Below are positions 47,261 to 64,000 of a stretch of DNA of 64,000 nt, piece by piece. The translations under genes were made by a program, and so were the position numbers. Position 1 is the first letter of the stretch, and each line of letters begins with the position of its first letter. This DNA comes from Plecoglossus altivelis (Eukaryota; Chordata; Actinopteri; Osmeriformes; Plecoglossidae), in assembly GCA_036571765.1 (NCBI GenBank), contig BROE01000007.1:6663636-6727635 (forward strand), given 5' to 3'. Below the pieces are notes generated by a model. The model saw only the letters and a program-made list of their open reading frames with translations, was not told where the DNA came from and ran no database searches.

Positions 47261-50200
47261 TTCATTCCATATAGTTATGATGTATGTGTTTATGTGCACA
47301 TGGACTTAACTCTCACAAAGAGAATCACACTAGGTGCGCTGTTAAATGCTCTGTATAACCGGTTACAATAACTGAATGGAGAATTCAGTTTATTGAACAC
47401 ATTAAGTCAAAACACACCATCTTTTGCTTCTCAAAACTAGTGTTTTCAATAGCAAACTAGCAGTGAGAACTTTGTCAACAATATCTTGTGTGAATGATTA
47501 ATTACTAAGTTGATTTTGATTCATATTTCATCAACCATCTGGCCATGATTAAATAATTTGTTGTGCATTTTCAAATACTCGTTCAAAGAAATGATCAAAG
47601 GAGTTATATTTATCCTAACTGTACGCGCACATGCAAACATATATAGAAGTAGGCCTGATAGCATTTGTGACCACATTCTAACGCAATAATGCTGATGACC
47701 CAATAGAAATGTCAACATGTATGCAGAACCACCAAACAGTGATAGTTTGATCTCCACACGAGTTACCTGATGGCCATAAAGTACATTTTAATGGACTAAT
47801 TCTTTGTCAAACATAAATATTTGTCTTACATAAAACACAACTAATAAATACGTCACAAATTTCTAGATCTTTACCAGACCATTGTGATATTTAGCATTAA
47901 AGTAACATGCTCAGGAAAGTGTAAGCAGGCATTCATGTACTATTTTACATATCCAATGTCATGTTTGACTAACGATGCAAGGAATTTAAAGGTTCAAACT
48001 AAGTCCCATCAATTGAACACTAAGCAGTTTAAGATGCGCAGTTTGTTGGGTTTGAGAGGAACGTGAAAGTACACACCAACTGAGTAAATGTAGTGTAACT
48101 ACACTCCAGAGATGTAGTATTACAGACTTGGACATGTGTAAATCATAGGACATTACCTGTATTATGTTGTGAGATGTTGGTGATTCTTCTCATAATATGA
48201 AAAGTATATTATCCCATTAAAAATGTAACACCATTAGTTTACTGATGCTGTAAACAAATCTCCATAGATGTTTAATATGACTCAACCTCCTGTGAAGACA
48301 TCATGACAGCATGCTAAATGTGCATGGGCAAAATACAGGCTGGGTGTTTTTGAGTGGCCCTTAAGGAAAAAGGTTCTATTGGGGCCCACAGCTGGAGCCT
48401 GGTAATCAGTCTTTGAGACGGACATCTTTAAAATGCATTAGCGTTCTGTCTCCCTCTCTAATGCCATTCTCCCACGAGAGCGCTGTGAACATTTCAAATA
48501 CTCCAAAAAAAAAACGGAATGAAATTGAGCGCCGCTGTTTTAGCTAATGAACCTTGTTTAAATATGATTGCCCAGGCTAATATATACGGACAAAAGTGGC
48601 ACCAGAGCCACATTCAGCAACGCCGACTGGGTCCTGGCAAAGGCCCACCTAGTTATTAGGTATTATTCTTTTTGGCAGGAAGCTTGTATCCGAGCAGATT
48701 AAAAGTGGGGCTCACAGATGGAGGTGCTGATCCTGCCCAGTTCAAGAATAATGAACATAAATTGCATGTAGGCATATATGGAAACACATTTGAGCTCCCC
48801 TGATATCAGAGCCAAGGGTACGACATAGGCAGACATATGTTACGATACGGTGCCATTTCTTGTTTAATGCAGTCTTTGACAGCTGCTGTATCCACTACCA
48901 TGGCTACTGGTGAATGTGACTTGGTGGTTTCACCAGCTCAAAATGAAGCCACCAAGATATGGCTTTATTATATCTTATGATAACAGAGCAGAGTTGACCA
49001 TGATCGAGACTATTAACTCTGCTCACATTAGTCTGTTTGATCAAAGACCTGATTGTTGATTTGCTTCTCCTGTATGATCAGAGCCTGCTCTGCCTTGTGG
49101 GGTTTTGACTACTAAAAGGGTTTTGTTTGATCATATCTACTCATAATTGACCTGCAATGCTTTTTATTTATGTGCATTTTTTATTTGGGTAATGACAGCT
49201 TTTACCATGTTGAAGCAAATAAAATTATAACTGGTTACAACAATGTCCGGAAGATCTTAGCTTTCTAGACAACTATGATGCTCACAGGGTGACATCAACT
49301 GTCCTTTTGTTATATGTCCAAACCAGCCTCTTAGGTCTCCCTAACTTATGCTTCCTCCATCGGCTTGATTATGAGCAGATAAAATGGGAATAAACCCACA
49401 TGCTGTATCGTAGCTGTCTCAGCCAAATGTTTTTTGCTTTGCCAACAAAGACCCCCTGCCCTTCCAACCATCTGGTGCAGGTCAGCAATCAGCACAAGAA
49501 CTTCATTACAGCAGACCTTGCTCACTAAGTGCATACTTGAAAAATGCACCAACACTGGCTTATTTTCCCAGTTCGATTGACCGGCGGTGTGTATTAATAG
49601 AAAGAACAAGTGCTAGAGGTTGACGTGAGGTAAAAATAGCAGCATGTTACGCGTCTGAACAAGCTCAGAGCTCCTCTCACACTGGACCGGTCGCGAGACA
49701 CGTTTTTTGATGTCAGCAGATGGATGCCATTAACACTTGAAGAAGATAACATTCCCCTGAGATTTTCCCCACTTTGTTGCTATGGAGAGTGCTGAAGTGA
49801 TGACAGTGCGAGTACCTGTCTGTCTGACCTGCCCTCATGTTCCCTCGTGAACTTTGTGTGCAGCAGTTTCTATATGTCTGCATGACCAGATGGTTTCATA
49901 TGCCTTGACTATGGGATTAGAGGACTGTAGGCACTCATTGTCCAGTATTAACATTCAAATAACACTTGAATTACACACACACAGAATAAACCAAGTACAG
50001 TTCACAGTAGTTTGCAGATTGAAAAAATAAGGGACAGGGGCCAAAAGGTCCCAATATATTTAGATGCTCAATTGTCAACAGAATATGAACTAAACCATTC
50101 GTTAACCCAGATGTCAACCTGCACGTCCACACAGGTGAGTTAGATGTGCAGCTACAACATGCACAGCGACAGAATGCACTGTGAATGCTGTCCTTCTGTC

Positions 50201-53105
50201 CAGACCTGCTGCAAGATTGGTTTTCGCTAGCTTACAGCCATGCTAGGGTTCATTCGTTCCTTTCTGTGATGTGCTGCCTGTGAGTCATAGCCCTACCTAC
50301 CTGTTTTCATGTTGTGCATCTGTTTGTGCTTCGACGGCAGGGATGTTTGTTTGGGCTTGGCTTGAATGAGAGAGCGAGGGAGCGAGGGAGGGAGGGAGAG
50401 GAAGTGAGAGTGTGCGTGTGTAGTGGTGAAGTGCTACTGTCATGGTTTCCATGTCAGGGGGCAGAAGCACACGTTTCTAAATTGAACGATGGTCATCCAG
50501 GCTGATAGGAGCCTCGGGGTCTGTTATCGAAGTGAGTCCAAAATAGTCAGAGGGGGTTACGCAATCCTCCATCAGCATGAATGGGATGCTTATCCCTGGC
50601 ATGATCCCAGTGTCCTGGGAAGATGGGAACTGGAACATTTTGCATGTGCAAAACATATCAACTTACAATATTCTTTCTGCGAGGATATGATTTTCTGTTT
50701 GTTTTTTTCAGTTCTTGCAACATTCATGCTAAAGAGTCATATAAAATAATAGTCTCTGATAACAATTGTGATTAGTGACAATGACAAATACCCCTGCTTG
50801 GACATTTCTTTTGTCCAAAACATCAGTTCAACACCAAAAATGCAGATCATGTTCTGTACAGACTAGAAGACTAGCTAGTTGGCTAGTTGTGAAAGGGGCA
50901 GTTCTTGTTGCTACCTCTTGTCTAAATATAACTGTTATTAGCTAAGTAGCATGCAAACAGGAAATGCACCACCTAGACTGCAACCACATAGAACATGATG
51001 TCTTGTCATTTTTGCAGAACTGTATCTTTTGCTAAAATGTTTCTCTGAGGGTCAAAGCACAGTACTTGGTAGTCAGCAACATTATACACGGTTACATTTC
51101 TATATTTCGAGAATAGGGCAGGAGAACTGTCCCTTGAGGGTGTTTCAAGGGTAGATAGATAATTACTGTTAGGGACTTTTTTACTTTTACATTAATCAAA
51201 GAGACAAATCTTAGACAAAGTCACTTAAGTTCCTGCCACAAACGCAGATAAAGAAGCATGTAAAATAAGGTGAAAGATAGCCAACAGTATATCTCTGTTG
51301 CAACAACAGTCCTTAGTAAGGAACTTGTTTCAAACACCAGCATGTGGCCATAATAGAGGTGTCAACATTGACTGTGTGTAGAGGTCTAATCCTCAAACTC
51401 ATCCAGTCAAACATACTAGGTGGGGTGTCAATATTTGCATCTCTGTACAACTGTTACTGATCCAACAATGTTAGATCAGGGATTCCTCCGACATCAACAG
51501 AGGAAGGAGAAAAGCATTTCCTCAGATTGCGTGTGTTGAGAGGCATGGTTGCAAATGCATGGTAAACACTGCTGTTTGTTATGGTTATGAGCTTGCTGTG
51601 TTTGTAATATTGCTCCTTGGCAATGCAGGTCAACAATGGGAAAGCTCCCACTGGACTTGGGATGTGTCTCAGTGCCTGTCTAGGATGAGTGACAGGAAGC
51701 TGACCACGGTGACCTCACTCACTCAAGTCTCTGGTTTTGATGTGTAGATGGGATATTGTTAGAGGCTGGAGCTGGGGTGACCTGTTACCTGTTCCACTTC
51801 CTTTAGCAGGCCCACCAGTACCCCTTATAGAAGTGCACACTTCTATAGAGTAAAAGTTCTGCTGCTGGTGTCAGCACTCTGCTGGAAAGCTGCCGGAGAA
51901 GAGAAAGGTGTTGGAATGTCGACTTACAGGGTTGGAAAGAGGGCCAGTGAGGGTCAATGATGTACAAAACAGGACTGTATTTTCATACCTTATATGGATG
52001 CGCTGCAAATAAGATATTGGCTGTCTAAACAGCAAACAGATACCTTCTGGAGTGATGCTGTGTTTCTGGTTAGTCATGTCTGTGGAGAACGCATGGTCTC
52101 CAATTGAGGTGTCAAATGCAAACATAAAAGCCAAAAAGCGGAGGGAAAAAAAGAGATGAACCTCTTTTATTAGTCCCAGTAAACACCGTATATACACAGA
52201 ATGAATCCACAATCATTTTTTGTACATTTGAACACTGTACATAATGTAATATCTACAAATGTCTTATACAATCACATTTTGAATATACATAGTTTGGGTA
52301 GCATATTGGACAAAAGAAACCAAAAAGAAAAACATCTTGAATAAGTTATTTACATACATTTTTTTTTTTAAATAGTCACATGGACCACATATCTTCATAT
52401 TGTGTGTTTTTGGGACGGGTGAAGCCCACATGCTTCAGGTTACTTCTCATATTTATCTTTTCACAGTAAAGAAAAACAAACAAACGGTCTGCTCACAGTA
52501 CAGTCCTTTCAATGTTGTGGACAAAATATGGAGGAGTGATGTCATGGTTACATCACTTGGTTTTTATTATGCGTGTTGGACATTTCCAGTCAAATGTAAG
52601 CTCAATAGCCTACATAGCTGACAACATGTACGTTGAGCAGAGGACAATGTAATCTTCAAATAAATCATGTCATTTCAATCATGTCAATGTAGCCTCATCA
52701 ATTTGATTATTACATTTTGAAGTGTTCCTTCTTAAACTTGGGACACATCTATTCAGCTGGGCATGTACTGCAAAGACGACAGCACAACTGCTGACGTAAA
52801 TGAGCGTGTTCTTCTAATATTGTACTTGTAGGGGTCCCAAGTCAGCAAGTAGGTCCTTTAAGCTTTTGATTCTTTTCTCTTAATTGCGCCTTGGTTCACA
52901 CACAGGAAATATAATTTCCTTCCGAACATACTTATCCAAAATCTAATCAAAAACAAAACCTTTTTATGGAAGAAAATGAGTCTAGATTCAACCCCTCATC
53001 TGAAGAGAAAAGGCAACTCTCATGACAGTTTAATATCGGACGATAAACAGGAAAACAGACTGCGCATTTCCTTTGTAAATATGGTCAGCATCCAACATGA
53101 TGTAG

Positions 53106-53106
<1 letters not shown>

Positions 53107-53150
<44 letters not shown>
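53107..53150 (+). repeat. (TG)22 microsatellite
   Basis: Perfect TG dinucleotide run. Confidence 0.98.
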
Positions 53151-53153
<3 letters not shown>

Positions 53154-53346
53154 ATCACACAATGCCCCAGGAAAGATATTCTGATCATAACTTACTTGCT
53201 GTGCTGTAGGTGTGGTGTCAGGGTCTTTGTTTTCAAGTTGCTGGGTTACATTGAATGTTTCTCCTTGTGGACAAAACATCCCTGGTCTAGCTAGATAGCC
53301 CTCAGCAAAGACAGCTGACGGACAGGCCATCATGGAGGAGCACAAA

Positions 53347-53570
53347 CACATGTGTACACTCCCCTTACACACACAGGCAGAAGATCACATGCTTAGACAG
53401 ACACACACGCGTACACCCCTTACACACATAGGCAGACGATCACCTGCTTAGACAGAAACACACACATGTACACACCCCTTACACACATAGGTAGACGATC
53501 ACCTGCTTAGACAGACACACGTGTACACTCCCCTTACACACACAGGCAGACGATCACCTGCTTAGACACA
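53347..53570 (+). repeat. Minisatellite, four copies of a 54-59 bp unit
   Basis: The unit contains CCCCTTACACACA, then GGCAGACGATCACCTGC, then TTAGACAGACACACAC, and is repeated four times with CA-length variation. It ends in a short (CA)n run to about 53585. Confidence 0.9.
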
Positions 53571-55063
53571 CACACACACACACACGAGTGAATCTACCCT
53601 CATACACACGCAGATTTGTGAGTCACACCAATAGCAAAAAGGTAAATACTAAGGAGAAGGGAAACGTAATTATGTGGCATAATTGCACTTTTGCCCTGGG
53701 TATTTACATAGGCTCCTTCTGTTGGGTCCATTAACAGAGTAGCTGTTCTAGTTCCCGTTTTAATCCTATTACAGCTCGTCTCCACAAGCTACCATGAGGA
53801 ATACCGGGAGAAAAAAAAATCAAATGAATGGGAATCGGTGAATGACCAAAATAATGAACAGAAAAGGCTTCCGGGATTTCAGTGAACTCAAGGGAAATAT
53901 AAAATAACATTCAGGGTTCAATATGTTGGTGAAACATTTCAAATGACGTTGAGAAACAAATAAATAAATCATATTTAAACGGCCAACTAAAGACCAGCCC
54001 TAGATTGCAGCCCTCATGTTCACAACAGTGACGTGTAGACAGTCTCTGGTGTGGTGCTTACAGAAGGCAGGCTTCTGTTTCGGAACACATGCTCAGAGAC
54101 TTGGTGTTGACGCGATCCTAAAATGGCGTTTTTTTGTGTGTGGCTCAATCGGAACAACACTTCGTCTGAAAGTGCTTTGCCAAGGAAGTACAGACGGTTA
54201 CAATGGTCAGGCAGGAGCTTCCAGGGGTTAGCACCTTGTGAGGGCAGACTGCAGAATTCACTTGAGGTTCACCAGAGGAACTGTATGCAGATGCTGGATG
54301 AAGGGGATGGGGAGGGGGGAGTCACTCAGAACTACATTCAGCCCATTGGCACATAGAACTTCTGAAGGAGACGAACTGCAGCGTGCTGTGATGCCTGGGA
54401 GCTGCATTAACCACTGGCTTTAGCAGTAGCAATATAATCCCCTGAACTTATTCAGAAATGTGTGTCCTCAGCCTCAGGAAAAGCATCTAGATGACGGGCA
54501 GGTTTGGGAGGTGCTGACCGACAAGCCACATGGGCCTCTGGGAAAGTTCTGCCCACTTCATTCTACAAGGGGCATGGATTGGTCATCCGTCATACGTTTT
54601 TTGATTAAAAACCACCGCACCGATTCAAGCGTTTTCAAGGCGGATTCCAAGGGTTATACATCGGGATTGGCCTCTCCATTTGATAGATGATTAAAACGGC
54701 TGCTCCACTGTTGAGGTCAACCCATGGCGTCTGTATCAGAGCAGGGGCAGAGTGTTGGTTGAGTTCAACACCTAAATGGTGCATTGTCTGGAAGTCAATC
54801 GCTCGTGACCGCAGGAGGCATCTTGCCAAGCCCAGTTTTCTCCCCACCCTCCAGACTAGATCATCTTCAAATGAAACACAGGCGCAACTGGCACTTCAAC
54901 ATTCATATCTGTCCTTCTTTTAGAGGTTTGAGTGTGTAAAATATGTGTGTGTGTGTGAGATTATGAGGCCTTCATTTCATGTCAAGCTGTGTGCAGATAT
55001 AGTACAGATGGGGACTCCCCACTCCTTGGCTTGGTCCTCACTCCTTCCTGTCATCTCTCATGG

Positions 55064-63772
<8,709 letters not shown>

Positions 63773-64000
63773 TCAAGTGTTCTAGTTCAGCAGGCTGTCA
63801 TTACATATTTCATAAATTATCAACAAAGTGAATGGGTCATGGTTTTACTATAATAGCAAACTATAAAATGAAACATCTAATTTTAAGACAGGCTGAAGCT
63901 ATATTGTAAAAGTTCACACTTGCTCTCCTACACACAGCCACACACACACAATAATGGCCATAAGCACAATCATGTGTGCTGCTCATTTCTCCAAAGTTCC

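Larger units (their letters stand above)
47261..55063. other. adrb1/ccdc186 convergent intergenic region
   Basis: 7.8 kb without a supported gene. It includes a possible conserved block (about 48420-48780), a hairpin-forming segment (48920-48956), the TG and minisatellite repeats near 53.1-53.6 kb, and many chance ORFs. The part from about 52160 to 55063 could be a long ccdc186 3'UTR; minus-strand AATAAA candidates are near 52166 and 52566. Confidence 0.45.

Noticed and set aside
53347..53570. Possible CRISPR-like array
   Set aside because: The repeats are directly adjacent without unique spacers and rich in CA microsatellite; the genome is vertebrate.

Overview
This is vertebrate nuclear DNA, almost certainly from a teleost fish. 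Short coding exons are bounded by GT/AG splice sites, with long AT-rich introns, many microsatellites and degenerate retroposons between them. The gene order matches a known vertebrate block (human 10q25: CASP7, PLEKHS1, DCLRE1A, NHLRC2, ADRB1, CCDC186). The species cannot be fixed from sequence alone. I see no bacterial, viral or CRISPR content.

Layout: (1) 423-3148 (+) holds the 3' five coding exons of caspase-7, the effector caspase of apoptosis; its 5' exons lie before base 1. (2) 6302-8180 (-) is a six-exon TRIM-family gene with coiled coil plus B30.2/SPRY domain. It appears to have lost the RING/B-box exon and to start just downstream of its own TATA box; it sits where mammals have no gene. 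(3) 10343-16581 (+) is plekhs1, with a PH domain, a tyrosine-motif region that contains a duplicated exon, and a PDZ-like C-terminus. (4) 19755-28560 (-) is dclre1a (SNM1A), a DNA crosslink-repair nuclease; nine exons give a 946-residue frame. (5) 29084-41766 (+) is nhlrc2, a thioredoxin-like plus NHL-propeller protein; twelve exons give 719 residues. It is head-to-head with dclre1a across about 520 bp. (6) 45256-46449 (+) is adrb1, the intronless beta-1 adrenergic receptor. (7) 55064-63674 (-) is the 3' six coding exons of ccdc186; its 5' part lies beyond the window end.

The exon joins given were worked out by hand from splice dinucleotides, reading phase and remembered human homologues. For casp7, the TRIM gene, dclre1a, nhlrc2 and ccdc186 every phase closes; plekhs1 has two uncertain exons. 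These genes are neighbours by ancient synteny and not by shared pathway. The only pair likely to share regulation is dclre1a/nhlrc2.

The most unusual things seen are: a 34-bp minisatellite in ccdc186 that has multiplied the exon's own splice donor to eight copies; a tandem exon duplication in plekhs1; the RING-less TRIM gene; a GC-AG intron in dclre1a; and two retroposons with clear target-site duplications, one resembling tRNA-Cys with its 5' third triplicated. No clearly new biological system was found.
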